The translations under genes and the position numbers were made by a program. Below the pieces are notes generated by a model, which saw only the letters and a program-made list of their open reading frames with translations, was not told the DNA's origin and made no database searches. A DNA stretch of 64,000 bases, taken from assembly GCF_026005215.1 (NCBI RefSeq), contig NZ_BPMA01000012.1, positions 176,226 through 240,225 of the forward strand, given 5' to 3'. Positions 9,067 to 17,123 of this stretch are shown here, in pieces (within the stretch, counting starts at the first letter, position 1; every line of letters begins with the position of its first letter). The DNA comes from Capnocytophaga catalasegens. GTDB lineage: Bacteria > Bacteroidota > Bacteroidia > Flavobacteriales > Flavobacteriaceae.

Positions 9067-10068
9067 TTAACGAATTAGCTGTATAATTAGCTCTTTCAAC
9101 AAGTCTTCATATGAGATTGTTCCGCTATTTACACCTTTACTTTTAACATCAGTCTGGCGGATACATGCAATGTTTTGACTTACTTTTTTCATCGGATAGT
9201 ATTGAGAAGCTAAACGATAATCTTTTACAAAATACGGATTAACTTTCAATACTTTTGCCAAATTAGCTTCTGTTTTATCGTTTGTTCCGTGATAAATTAG
9301 AAGTTTTTCAAAATAATTATATAAATTAGCTATAATTGGTGGTAATGGATTATCTCGCTGATTTTCAGAAAAATATTTTACAATACGAACTGCTTTTACT
9401 TCATCGCGGTTTCCTAAGGCATTTTGAAGTTCAAATACATTAAATTCTTTACTAATTCCGATATTTTTCTCAATAACATCGGGGGTAATTTCTATATTTT
9501 GGGGCAAGATAATGCTTAGTTTGTTAAGTTCATTGGCTATTCGGTTCAAATCGGTTCCTAAGAAATCAACCAAAAGTTGTATAGCAACAGGCGAAATTGA
9601 ATACCCTTTGGTTTTCAGATAAGAAGGTATCCAAGTAGCCACTTGATTTTCATAGAGTTTCTTACTCTCAAAGAGTACATATTTTTTCAGTTCTTTTGCA
9701 AGTTTCTTACGCGCGTCTATTTTACCATATTTATAACAAATCACCAAAATAGTTGTTGGGGTAGGATTTTCTACATATACCGAGAGTTGTTCAATAGTTC
9801 TGCTAAGCTCTTGGGCTTCTTTAACGATGATAACACGCTTTTCTGCCCCCATAGGAAACTCACGAGCATAGTTAATTAGAGTATCTACCGCTATATCTTT
9901 GCCATAAACTACCATTTGATTAAAAGCTTTTTCCATTTCCGAAAGGAGATTTTCTTCGATATAATTACTTATCATATCAATAAAAAAAGGCTCATCACCC
10001 ATCAAGAAATAAACAGATGAAAGGTTTCCTTTTTGGATTTGGGTTATAATTTGTTGAGCTTCGTTCAT
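9067..10068 (-). CDS. holA: DNA polymerase III subunit delta
   Basis: 333 residues. HolA is the clamp-opening subunit of the DnaX clamp-loader complex that puts the beta sliding clamp onto primed DNA. The N-terminal region VYFLMGDEPFFIDMI (about residues 19-33) is the typical HolA beginning, with the degenerate ATPase fold after it and the helical collar domain at the C-terminus (about 215-333). Bacterial HolA is usually about 330-345 residues, so the gene is complete. It is divergent from the HsdR_N-type gene at 10130, leaving a 61-base shared gap. Confidence 0.9.
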   Translation of the reverse strand: MNEAQQIITQIQKGNLSSVYFLMGDEPFFIDMISNYIEENLLSEMEKAFNQMVVYGKDIAVDTLINYAREFPMGAEKRVIIVKEAQELSRTIEQLSVYVENPTPTTILVICYKYGKIDARKKLAKELKKYVLFESKKLYENQVATWIPSYLKTKGYSISPVAIQLLVDFLGTDLNRIANELNKLSIILPQNIEITPDVIEKNIGISKEFNVFELQNALGNRDEVKAVRIVKYFSENQRDNPLPPIIANLYNYFEKLLIYHGTNDKTEANLAKVLKVNPYFVKDYRLASQYYPMKKVSQNIACIRQTDVKSKGVNSGTISYEDLLKELIIQLIR

Positions 10069-10129
10069 AAATTATTATTTTTTTATTCTTTTACTTTGGA
10101 GAAAGTTTTTTTATTCAGATATTTGTCCT

Positions 10130-10582
10130 ATGCAAAGATTAAATTTTCCTGATTATCAATTTCGGTTCAAAAGTAGTGAAAATAAGCCATATATTTTCGA
10201 TATTATTCGGAAAAAATTTGTTGTGCTTCAACCTGAAGAATGGGTAAGACAACACGTGATTCACTTTTTGATAGCTCATAATTATCCGATAAGTCTTATT
10301 AGTATTGAAAAGAAATTAACCTTAAATGGACTGACTAAGCGGTACGATATTGTGGTGTATCTTCCCGATGGGCGTTTATTTCTGCTTGTAGAGTGCAAAG
10401 CCCCTGAGGTAGAAATAACACAAGAGGTTTTCGACCAAATAGCACGATACAATCTTACTTTGAAAGCTAATAACTTAATGGTTACCAACGGCTTGCAACA
10501 TTTCTTTTGTCAAATTGATTACACAAACCAACACTTTTTGTTTCTTAAACAAGTTCCTTTTTTCCCGAAAACAAGTTCATAG
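10130..10582 (+). CDS. Small HsdR N-terminal-type (PD-D/ExK fold) protein
   Basis: 150 residues. The sequence RYDIVVYLPDGRLFLLVECKAPEVEI (positions about 64-89) contains the D...ExK core of the restriction-endonuclease-like fold and resembles the N-terminal nuclease domain of type I restriction HsdR subunits. No helicase, specificity or methyltransferase gene is nearby, so this is not a restriction system. Small proteins of this type are frequent next to holA in flavobacteria, and their function is unknown to me. A role in DNA repair or replication is only a guess from the neighbour. Confidence 0.8.
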   Translation: MQRLNFPDYQFRFKSSENKPYIFDIIRKKFVVLQPEEWVRQHVIHFLIAHNYPISLISIEKKLTLNGLTKRYDIVVYLPDGRLFLLVECKAPEVEITQEVFDQIARYNLTLKANNLMVTNGLQHFFCQIDYTNQHFLFLKQVPFFPKTSS

Positions 10583-10611
10583 TTCTTCTTACTGCTTAGC
10601 TTATTGATAGT

Positions 10612-10644
10612 AAAAAAGAACTACTCACAAGCAGCTCTTTTTAT
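10612..10644 (-). terminator. Probable terminator of nrdA
   Basis: Downstream of the nrdA stop the minus strand forms a 7-pair stem (AAGAGCT with AGTTCTT, one G-T pair, ten-base loop) followed by T residues. The stem is short, so the call is moderate. Confidence 0.45.
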
Positions 10645-10668
10645 TTTGTATCAAATATCAAACGAATT

Positions 10669-12324
10669 TTACGCTTCGCAACTACTACAATTTATGAAAT
10701 TAACCATCAATTCTTTGGAAACCGACTGACTGCGTTGGTAATAGAGCGTTTTGACTCCGAGCTTCCAGGCTTCGATAATTACTTTATTAACATCTTTGAT
10801 AGGCATAGTTGAAGGTATGTTTAGGTTCAAACTCTGTGCTTGATCAATGTATTGCTGACGTTGAGCGGCTTGGGTTACAATTTCCATTGGTGAAATTTCT
10901 TTAAAGGTTTTGAAAACATCTTTCTCATGTTTGGTAAGTTCACTTAGATGTTGTACCGATCCGTGATTGAGCATTATACCACGCCACGTTTCCTCATTGT
11001 CAATTCCTTTTTCTTGAAGTAAGGTTTTCAAATAGCGATTTTGTCGAATGAAATTCCCTTTTGCCAAGCCTGCTTTGTAATAATTACTTGCATACGGCTC
11101 AATACCTGGTGAAACTTGCCCAAGTATTGCCGAACTTGATGTAGTGGGAGCAATGGCGAGCAACGTAGCATTGCGTCTGCCGTAGCCTTTGAGTAGTTCG
11201 GGTTCTCCGTAGATATGCGCCAACTCGCGGGTAGCTTTTTCGGCTTCTTCTTGGATATGTCGGAACGCTCGTGCGTTGAATTGTGTTGCTTCAAAGCTTT
11301 CAAAAGGAATCATATTCTGTTGTAAATACGAATGATACCCAAGCACTCCCAATCCCAATGCGCGGTGTCGGATAGCAAAATTACGAGCAGATTGCAAATA
11401 GTAATTACCTTTGGTCTTTTCAATAAACTCCGAGAGTACAGCATCTAAGAAGTAAATAGCCAATTTAACTGCTTTGGTATCTTTCCACTCATCGAACAAA
11501 GCCAAATTCATTGAAGACAAGCAACATATAAACGACTCATCTTCGCTAGAAGGCAACATAATCTCTGAACAAAGATTACTGGCTCGTATGAGCAAATTGT
11601 TATCTTTATATACTTGTGGGCGATTACGATTTACGTTGTCGGAGAAGAAGATGTAGGGCATTCCTTTTTGCTGGCGCGACTCAAGCACCTTAGCCCATAG
11701 CTTACGCTTGGCTATATCTCCGTCAATCATGTCTTGCATCCAATAATCTGGAACGCATATTCCGAAGAAAAGATTTTGTATTGGGAAGCCAATATCTCGT
11801 ATTTGCAAGAATTCTTCGGCGTCGGGGTGGTCAATATCCAAATAAGCAGCGAAAGCACCTCTACGTACGCCTCCTTGCGAGACTACGTCCATAGCTGAGT
11901 CATAGAGCTTCATAAAGCTAACAGAGCCACTGGACTTTCCGTTGTCTGTAACGGCAGCTCCACGCGAGCGAAGCTCACCGAAGTATCCGGAAGTACCGCC
12001 CCCTATTTTGGTTTGCATAATTACTTCACCGAGTTTATGCGTAATACCTTCAATACTATCCGGCACATGTACGTTAAAACACGAGATGGGAAGCCCGCGT
12101 TCTGTTCCCATATTTGCCCAAATGGGCGAAGAGAAACTAATCCAACCTTTGGTTATCATCTCTTTGAAAGCGGGTTGTAACTCTGGTTTGTACAGACGGC
12201 GAGCAGCAGCACTCGTTATGCGTTCGATAGCTCCTTCTACGGTTTCGCCTTTGAGCAAATAGCCTCTGTTTAGAATTTGTTCGGACTCTTCATTGAGCCA
12301 CCATATGTTTGCTTCTTCATTCAT
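10669..12324 (-). CDS. nrdA: Class I ribonucleotide reductase alpha subunit, short form
   Basis: 551-residue catalytic subunit that reduces ribonucleoside diphosphates to deoxyribonucleotides. The catalytic residues are visible: redox cysteine C82 in PISCFNVHVPDS, the N250-C252-E254 triad in SNLCSEIMLP, the partner cysteine at about 267/268 (FICCLSS), the radical-transfer pair YY at about 528-529 in TLYYQRSQ, and the C-terminal CxxC shuttle in NCSSCEA. The start leaves no room for an N-terminal ATP-cone, so dATP inhibition through that site should be absent; E. coli NrdA is about 200 residues longer. The beta subunits are 2.4 kb upstream on the same strand. The composition looks more GC-rich than the rest of the window. 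Confidence 0.93.
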   Translation of the reverse strand: MNEEANIWWLNEESEQILNRGYLLKGETVEGAIERITSAAARRLYKPELQPAFKEMITKGWISFSSPIWANMGTERGLPISCFNVHVPDSIEGITHKLGEVIMQTKIGGGTSGYFGELRSRGAAVTDNGKSSGSVSFMKLYDSAMDVVSQGGVRRGAFAAYLDIDHPDAEEFLQIRDIGFPIQNLFFGICVPDYWMQDMIDGDIAKRKLWAKVLESRQQKGMPYIFFSDNVNRNRPQVYKDNNLLIRASNLCSEIMLPSSEDESFICCLSSMNLALFDEWKDTKAVKLAIYFLDAVLSEFIEKTKGNYYLQSARNFAIRHRALGLGVLGYHSYLQQNMIPFESFEATQFNARAFRHIQEEAEKATRELAHIYGEPELLKGYGRRNATLLAIAPTTSSSAILGQVSPGIEPYASNYYKAGLAKGNFIRQNRYLKTLLQEKGIDNEETWRGIMLNHGSVQHLSELTKHEKDVFKTFKEISPMEIVTQAAQRQQYIDQAQSLNLNIPSTMPIKDVNKVIIEAWKLGVKTLYYQRSQSVSKELMVNFINCSSCEA

Positions 12325-12798
12325 ATTAGTAAGTTCAGTAATACTGATGCGTTATATTATATTTTTTATTGATTTTTCTATTAAAATATGATATGCTTTA
12401 TGGTAAAAGCATAGGTTTGTGAGCTATATTTCTTCAAATGAAAAACACTTTTGAAGATAAAAATTTTATCCGAAGGAGCAAACCTGTACTAGGGTCGCTT
12501 ACCACAAGCAAGCACACCTAAGTAGTTGTTTGTCCGTTTTTATTTGGATAAAAAATATAAAAGCTTCTTAACTTGTTACGAAATTCTTCGCTACAAATAG
12601 GTCGTTGCTAAGCAACGAAAACACCCGTGCTGAGTTAGATAATTTGACACCACTAAGTATTTGTAAGTGAATTAAGTGGTTTGTTCGTTATGTTTTGCTA
12701 TTGGTTAAAAGAAACAGGTCTGCGATGTTATGGCTAAGAATGCAAGCCTGCTTCTGTAAAAGACAATTTCTTTATTAAGAAACGTCTTGTTTAAACAA
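12325..12798 (-). promoter_or_regulatory. Structured nrdA upstream region with a series of inverted repeats
   Basis: This 474-base gap has no credible protein gene but an unusual number of stems. They are ACCACT/AGTGGT (12649-12680), CGTTGCT/AGCAACG (12603-12617), an approx 90-base domain (12464-12553) with nested stems TTTTATCC/GGATAAAA, GGA-CAAAC/GTTTG-TCC, TACT/AGTA and GCTT/AAGC, then TCTTCAAA/TTTGAAGA (12431-12457) and TATGCTTT/AAAGCATA (12392-12413). The last two lie nearest the nrdA start and could form alternative or attenuating hairpins. No TAnnTTTG box was found here, so nrdA may be read from the HU promoter through this segment. I could not match it to TPP, cobalamin, purine, THF or c-di-GMP riboswitches or to tmRNA. 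Confidence 0.45.
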
Positions 12799-13176
12799 CT
12801 ATTTCTTGAAGGTCGCAAGTTTTACCATATCGCCAAGCATCTTGCCTGGGCGAAAGAGAATATGAGCAGACTTTACTTTGGCTGCGGTAACTTCTTCTTC
12901 TTTTTCGGAAGAATTGCCCGTTACACCCATTTGAAGCGTAAAGTACTCGCCTACTCTTACTATTTTTCCTTCTGATAAATCTTGACTAACTTTGGTCAAT
13001 ACAGTTTCGAGTACTGCCAAAATATCACCTTTGGACACGGTTGAAACCGCCGAAGCGTAAGCCGCCAAGTCGCTAAGGTTTGTCTCTCCATCTCCCACAG
13101 CTTGCGGATACCACTTAGCAGGTTCGGTGGGTTTCTGCGGGTTTCTTTTCTGCACTGCTTTAATTTTCACTGGCAT
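12799..13176 (-). CDS. HU-like DNA-binding protein, Bacteroidetes type
   Basis: 125 residues. The start MPVKIKAVQKRNPQKPTEPAKWYPQ and the body LSDLAAYASAVSTVSKGDILAVLETVL...GKIVRVGEYFTLQM match the HU-related family that is expanded in Bacteroidetes, in which an HU/IHF fold is preceded by a basic segment and followed by a short tail. It is expected to bind DNA non-specifically; several such paralogues usually occur per genome. It lies on the same strand upstream of nrdA with a 474-base structured gap, and its own -7 box is at 13253-13260. A 12-base palindrome (TTGTTTAAACAA, 12787-12798) abuts its stop codon. Confidence 0.85.
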   Translation of the reverse strand: MPVKIKAVQKRNPQKPTEPAKWYPQAVGDGETNLSDLAAYASAVSTVSKGDILAVLETVLTKVSQDLSEGKIVRVGEYFTLQMGVTGNSSEKEEEVTAAKVKSAHILFRPGKMLGDMVKLATFKK

Positions 13177-13252
13177 AAAACACTAATTTTTTTATTAAAC
13201 AAACTGATTTTCATACAACAAACTTGCGTTGTATCCAATCTTATCTTTCGGA

Positions 13253-13260
13253 CAAAGATA
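13253..13260 (-). promoter_or_regulatory. -7 box (TATCTTTG) of the HU-like gene
   Basis: TATCTTTG on the minus strand, 77 bases upstream of the HU start, fits TAnnTTTG. It is the nearest recognisable promoter upstream of nrdA as well. Confidence 0.55.
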
Positions 13261-13436
13261 CAAAAATAAAGTAAGAACATCTAATGTTTTAATAAATATT
13301 TCACTCTTTTGTTTTTCATTACTTCAAATAAGCTTTCGTTGCAAATAATTCTTTTTTCTTTACCAAAAACCTAAACGATACACTTCTTTTTGCTAAAATA
13401 TTTTATGCTTTGTAAAAGCTACATTGTTCTCTTTTT

Positions 13437-13545
13437 GAAAAACATCAAAAGGTTTTTATAAAAAGATACGGAGCTTTCTGCAAAAACATCAGGAACTTTT
13501 CACAAAAAGATACGGAGCTTTCTGCAAAAACATCAAGAGCTTTTT
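13437..13545. repeat. 44-base tandem repeat, about 2.3 copies
   Basis: The unit AAAAGATACGGAGCTTTCTG plus the following bases begins at 13461 and again at 13505, with a partial copy (AAAAACATCAAAAGG) just before at about 13445. The first 32 bases of the two full copies are identical. The gap 13177-13649 around it holds only the HU promoter and no credible gene. It may be a remnant of a longer array. Confidence 0.7.
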
Positions 13546-13649
13546 TACTCTTTATGCAAATCATTCATTTACAACGCTTTAAGCAAACTCATTTTTTCTT
13601 TCGATATTAGCTAACAAAACCAAGCTTTGTGTGTCATTTTTCTTCGTAG

Positions 13650-14429
13650 CTAAAACAAGAAATCTAAGCTTGTTTCAAAGGTTGTGTACGTTTTAGGTAC
13701 AGGAACAATCGGGGCGGTATCGTAAATAACTCGGTATCCGGCTCTAAATCCGATATGATTTGTAATGTAATACTTCAAGTCGATAGCGCCCGCATATCGA
13801 GGTTTTACAAATTGTGTATCGGGTTTGGTTTGGAAAATCCCCGTCAGAATAGTTTTCCATCTCTTGTTTAGAACGTACTTATAGCTAAGGGAATGTGTAG
13901 CTTGATGCTACGGCTTTCTTCTGCAATTTCAGGAGTGTTCTCTGGAACGACACGCCATTTTTCATATTCAAAAAACAAGGCTACGTTGGTAAATAGCAGA
14001 TGATTTTGGTTATGAAACAAACGAAATCGCGACTGTAATCCGGTCGAAATCTTAAAAGGTATACCACGACTTTCTGCCCACTGCGATTCGAAATACGGAT
14101 ATACTTCGGTGGCTTTGCCTATCAGATGCCGATATTCGGTATGAACATACCCACTGCTTAGGGTAACTTGCTCTCCGTATTTGGACAACTCGAACTTATT
14201 GATTAGATTCACAACCCGTTATCTTTTTGATAAGAAGATTGATGTTTGCCAAATTTTTGAGCGTACTAACATCTTTATTCTCCGTTTTAAATTCAAAAAA
14301 AGGCGAAATCATTCCCTGAATAGTCTTCGTGCTATCTATGTACGTGTTCAAGTTCTCTGAGAAAACCATCTGAGAGTAACTCTTTGTACAGAACAGAACA
14401 ATACAAACAATGGTTGCGTTGGTTTTCAT
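13650..14429 (-). pseudogene. Frameshifted outer-membrane beta-barrel protein (DUF481-like)
   Basis: Three frames on the minus strand together give one protein of about 260 residues. Piece 1 (from ATG 14429) has a signal peptide, MKTNATIVCIVLFCTKSYSQ, and runs to about 14196. Piece 2 (about 14212-13868) contains EVYPYFESQWAESRGIPFK and a beta-rich FEYEKWRV. Piece 3 (about 13880-13650) reads SYKYVLNKRWKTILTGIFQT to a final FETSLDFLF, a typical outer-membrane C-terminus ending in Phe. Each switch is a single-frame jump, near 14200 and near 13880. It resembles small flavobacterial DUF481-like barrel proteins; that name is tentative. Sequencing error could also explain the breaks. Confidence 0.65.
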
Positions 14430-14759
14430 ATTACATGGGTTTTTGGTTGCTAAAACATTTTGTTTATGACACATATTGCAGCTATTCTATACTAACAAAT
14501 TCCTTTGTTTTTTTCTTAAAAAGAACCTTATTTAATATTGGTATGATAAAGAGCGTTTGTTACGATGATAAACAATTTTCAATAAAACATTCGTTTTCTT
14601 TCATACGAATTGTCGTTATTTTTGGTATATTTTATCTTTACCTTTTATGACAAAGTTTCTGAAAAAACACACAAAACCTCGCGATTCAGATATTTTTTCT
14701 CATAGATACTATATCAGTCGGAACAGCATAAGGTATGGTTTTCAAATCAATCTTTTGCT

Positions 14760-15719
14760 TTAAAACAAATCATTGGCAGTGATTGACTTATCGTGTTTTG
14801 TATAATCAACAGGGCGCTTTGCAAAAAAGTCATCAAGCGAGTTGGAGAAAACCTCTTCTTCAAACCAAAGCATTGGCTTTGCCTGTGCGGTTGTTATTCC
14901 GAAAGGTTTGCCCAAACCAAGCTGAGAAAGCGAGTCGTCTAACCTGTAACGCATATAATTTGCCAAGTCTTTTTTAGTAAAAAAGCCTATTTCTCCTTCT
15001 TCAAATATCCAATCGAGCATCTTATCTTCTAAAACAATATATTTTTGTACATCACCGAATACTTCTGTTTTTGCCCGTTGCTTTATCTGTGGATTCTCTT
15101 CAAAAATTTTCTTAATAATAAAGAGCCCCGCATTAGCATGTATTTGTTCATCAACCGAAGTCCAAGATACAATATTGGCAATATTCTTCATATATCCTTT
15201 AAAACGAGAAAATGATAAAATAGTCGCAAACTGACTAAATAACGAAGCGTTCTCAATAACCAATGTAAAGAATAACATTTTTTCTAATGTTCTATCTCGA
15301 TTCTTTGTCAAAAAGTCTTTTAATACATTATGTCTTTCCTTAAAAATAGGAACTTCTAATAACTTTTCAAAATCATCATTGTAACCCAGCACCTCTATAA
15401 GTCGCGCATAGGCTTCGCTATGACGGAATTCACATTCAGCAAAAGTCGCTCCTAGTCCATTAAATTCTGGCTTTGGGAAAAGGTCGTAAAGGTCTCCCCA
15501 AAAGGTTTTGACAGCCACCTCTACTTGTGCAATACCAAGCAAAGAACGCTTTACGGATTCTTTTTCTATAAAAGACAAATTCGATTTAAAGTCCTGAACA
15601 TCAGCGGTAAATTCTATTTCAGAATGTACCCAAAATGATTTGTTCATCGCATCGACAAATTGCATCACTTCTGGGTATTCGAAGGGTTTGTAATTTTCTC
15701 TTCTCTCAAAAATATTCAT
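14760..15719 (-). CDS. nrdB: Class I ribonucleotide reductase beta subunit, class Id-like ligand set (copy 1)
   Basis: 319-residue ferritin-like radical-generating subunit partnering NrdA. Counting residues, the six metal ligands are E67, E97, H100, E156, E191 and H194, with tyrosine Y104 at the canonical radical position (AECEFRHSEAYARL). The first ligand is Glu where E. coli has Asp. E67 and Y104 have the same numbers as in the Flavobacterium johnsoniae enzyme, the type member of superoxide-activated dimanganese class Id RNR, so a Mn2 cofactor is likely (known family plus inference). It lies 54 bases downstream of a second nrdB with no promoter between, so the two are probably co-transcribed. 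Its last 88 codons are almost identical to the other copy. Confidence 0.92.
   Translation of the reverse strand: MNIFERRENYKPFEYPEVMQFVDAMNKSFWVHSEIEFTADVQDFKSNLSFIEKESVKRSLLGIAQVEVAVKTFWGDLYDLFPKPEFNGLGATFAECEFRHSEAYARLIEVLGYNDDFEKLLEVPIFKERHNVLKDFLTKNRDRTLEKMLFFTLVIENASLFSQFATILSFSRFKGYMKNIANIVSWTSVDEQIHANAGLFIIKKIFEENPQIKQRAKTEVFGDVQKYIVLEDKMLDWIFEEGEIGFFTKKDLANYMRYRLDDSLSQLGLGKPFGITTAQAKPMLWFEEEVFSNSLDDFFAKRPVDYTKHDKSITANDLF
14761..15032 (-). repeat. Near-identical 3' block of nrdB copy 1 (pair with 15775-16046)
   Basis: This block and the block 1014 bases to the right differ at about five positions in roughly 270, including an uninterrupted identical run of about 170 bases. The middle of the two genes is much more diverged. 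The pattern suggests recent gene conversion. Confidence 0.85.
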
Positions 15720-15773
15720 AATTATTAAAAAGGTTAAAATTAAATTTATACAATATATAAAGGGTTTTATCTT

Positions 15774-16733
15774 TTAAAACAAATCATTGGCGGTGATTGA
15801 CTTGTCATGTTTTGTATAATCAACAGGACGCTTTGCAAAAAAGTCATCAAGCGAGTTGGAGAAAACCTCTTCTTCAAACCAAAGCATTGGCTTTGCCTGT
15901 GCGGTTGTTATTCCGAAAGGTTTGCCCAAACCAAGCTGAGAAAGCGAGTCGTCTAACCTGTAACGCATATAATTTGCCAAGTCTTTTTTAGTAAAAAAAC
16001 CTATTTCTCCTTCTTCAAATATCCAATCGAGCATCTTATCTTCTAACTGCATATAGTTTTGAACAAAAGCAGCGGCCTCTTGTTGGGCTTTGTCCTTCAT
16101 CTGCGGATATTCTTCAAAAATCTTCTTAATAATAAAAATTCCTGCATTGGCATGCAGTTGCTCATCAATCGAAGTCCAAGCAATAATGTTGGCAATGTTC
16201 TTCATATATCCTTTAAATCGTGTAAAGGAAAGAATGGTTGCAAACTGACTAAATAACGAAGCGTTCTCAATAATTAAGGTAAAGAAAAGGATACGCTCCA
16301 TTGCATTCTCCCGATTTTTTGCCAAATACTCTTTCAATACAGCGTTGCGTTCTTTAAATATCGGAACTTCAAGCAATTTTTCAAATTCGTCATTATACCC
16401 TAGCACTTCCAAAAGCCGTGAATACGCTTCACTGTGTCGGAACTCACATTCGGCAAAAGTCGCTCCCAACCCGTTAAACTCTGGCTTTGGGAAAAGGTCA
16501 TAAAGGTCTCCCCAAAAGGTCTTAACCGATACTTCTACTTGTGCAATTCCTAATAAGGCACGCTTAATAGCTTCTTTTTCAATAAACGATAAGTTCGATT
16601 TAAAGTCCTGAACATCAGCGGTAAATTCTATTTCAGAATGCACCCAAAATGATTTGTTCATCGCATCGACAAACTCCATAATCTCTGGGTATTCGAAAGG
16701 CTTGTAACTTTCTCTTTTATCAAAAATGCTCAT
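15774..16733 (-). CDS. nrdB: Class I ribonucleotide reductase beta subunit, class Id-like ligand set (copy 2)
   Basis: Paralogue of the neighbouring beta subunit, also 319 residues and with every metal ligand and Y104 at the same position. Most differences fall in the middle: AIKRALLGIAQVEVSV instead of SVKRSLLGIAQVEVAV, and QQEAAAFVQNYMQLED instead of AKTEVFGDVQKYIVLED. It is the first gene of the pair, with a -7 box at 16765-16772. Both copies look functional. Two closely related betas with one alpha could reflect dosage or heterodimers; which is used when cannot be told from sequence. Confidence 0.92.
   Translation of the reverse strand: MSIFDKRESYKPFEYPEIMEFVDAMNKSFWVHSEIEFTADVQDFKSNLSFIEKEAIKRALLGIAQVEVSVKTFWGDLYDLFPKPEFNGLGATFAECEFRHSEAYSRLLEVLGYNDEFEKLLEVPIFKERNAVLKEYLAKNRENAMERILFFTLIIENASLFSQFATILSFTRFKGYMKNIANIIAWTSIDEQLHANAGIFIIKKIFEEYPQMKDKAQQEAAAFVQNYMQLEDKMLDWIFEEGEIGFFTKKDLANYMRYRLDDSLSQLGLGKPFGITTAQAKPMLWFEEEVFSNSLDDFFAKRPVDYTKHDKSITANDLF
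15775..16046 (-). repeat. Near-identical 3' block of nrdB copy 2 (pair with 14761-15032)
   Basis: Second member of the direct repeat pair covering the last 88 or so codons of each nrdB gene. Recombination between the two blocks would delete one nrdB gene, leaving one hybrid intact copy. Confidence 0.85.
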
Positions 16734-16764
16734 ATCTGTTAAATTTTATTCTGTTTTCTGAGGT

Positions 16765-16772
16765 CAAAAATA
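16765..16772 (-). promoter_or_regulatory. -7 box (TATTTTTG) of the nrdB pair
   Basis: TATTTTTG on the minus strand lies 31 bases upstream of the nrdB copy 2 ATG and fits TAnnTTTG. The rest of the gap up to the glyA terminator (16773-17054) is AT-rich, with nothing I can name. Confidence 0.5.
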
Positions 16773-17054
16773 GAAAAGATATTTGATTCAGGCAAGATAA
16801 AAAATTGTTGATAACTCTATTTTTTTACTAAAATCACGTATATAAAAGGGTTGTAAGAACTATTTATTTATCAACATTAAATGTGAATAACTTTTTCAAA
16901 AAAAACTTGCTTTTTCGATTTTAACATAACCATTTCAGAATGAAGCGCTAACAAAAATAACAATCTTCCTAACAAGTAGATTAAACTTTCTTTTCAAAAT
17001 GAAATCATCTCCTATTAGAGTTATAAATAACATCAAAAAGAATGAACCAAAAGC

Positions 17055-17090
17055 AAAAAAGCCACTTAACAAAAGTTAAGTAGCTTTTTT
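17055..17090 (-). terminator. Intrinsic terminator of glyA
   Basis: Stem AAAAGC-ACTTAAC / GTTAAGT-GCTTTT with one mismatch and a four-base loop, A/T runs on both sides, 34 bases past the glyA stop codon. Confidence 0.8.
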
Positions 17091-17123
17091 ACATATCATC
17101 AAAACAAGTTACAAATCAATTCA

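Noticed and set aside
10130..10582. Type I restriction-modification system
   Set aside because: Only an HsdR N-terminal-like domain is present; no helicase, specificity or methylase gene nearby.
12325..12798. tmRNA, RNase P RNA or cobalamin/TPP/purine/THF riboswitch
   Set aside because: I looked for the tag-peptide codons, the RNase P core and the riboswitch consensus segments on both strands and found none; left as unassigned structure.
12787..12798. Palindrome TTGTTTAAACAA as HU terminator
   Set aside because: Too A/T-rich and without a loop or T-run; listed only as a note in the HU entry.
13437..13545. CRISPR array
   Set aside because: The repeats are directly adjacent with no unique spacers, and no cas gene is present in the window.
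14760..16733. Ordinary class Ia iron-tyrosyl NrdB
   Set aside because: Glu at the first ligand position (E67) instead of Asp, and position numbers identical to the class Id enzyme, argue against it; Tyr104 alone does not prove class Ia.
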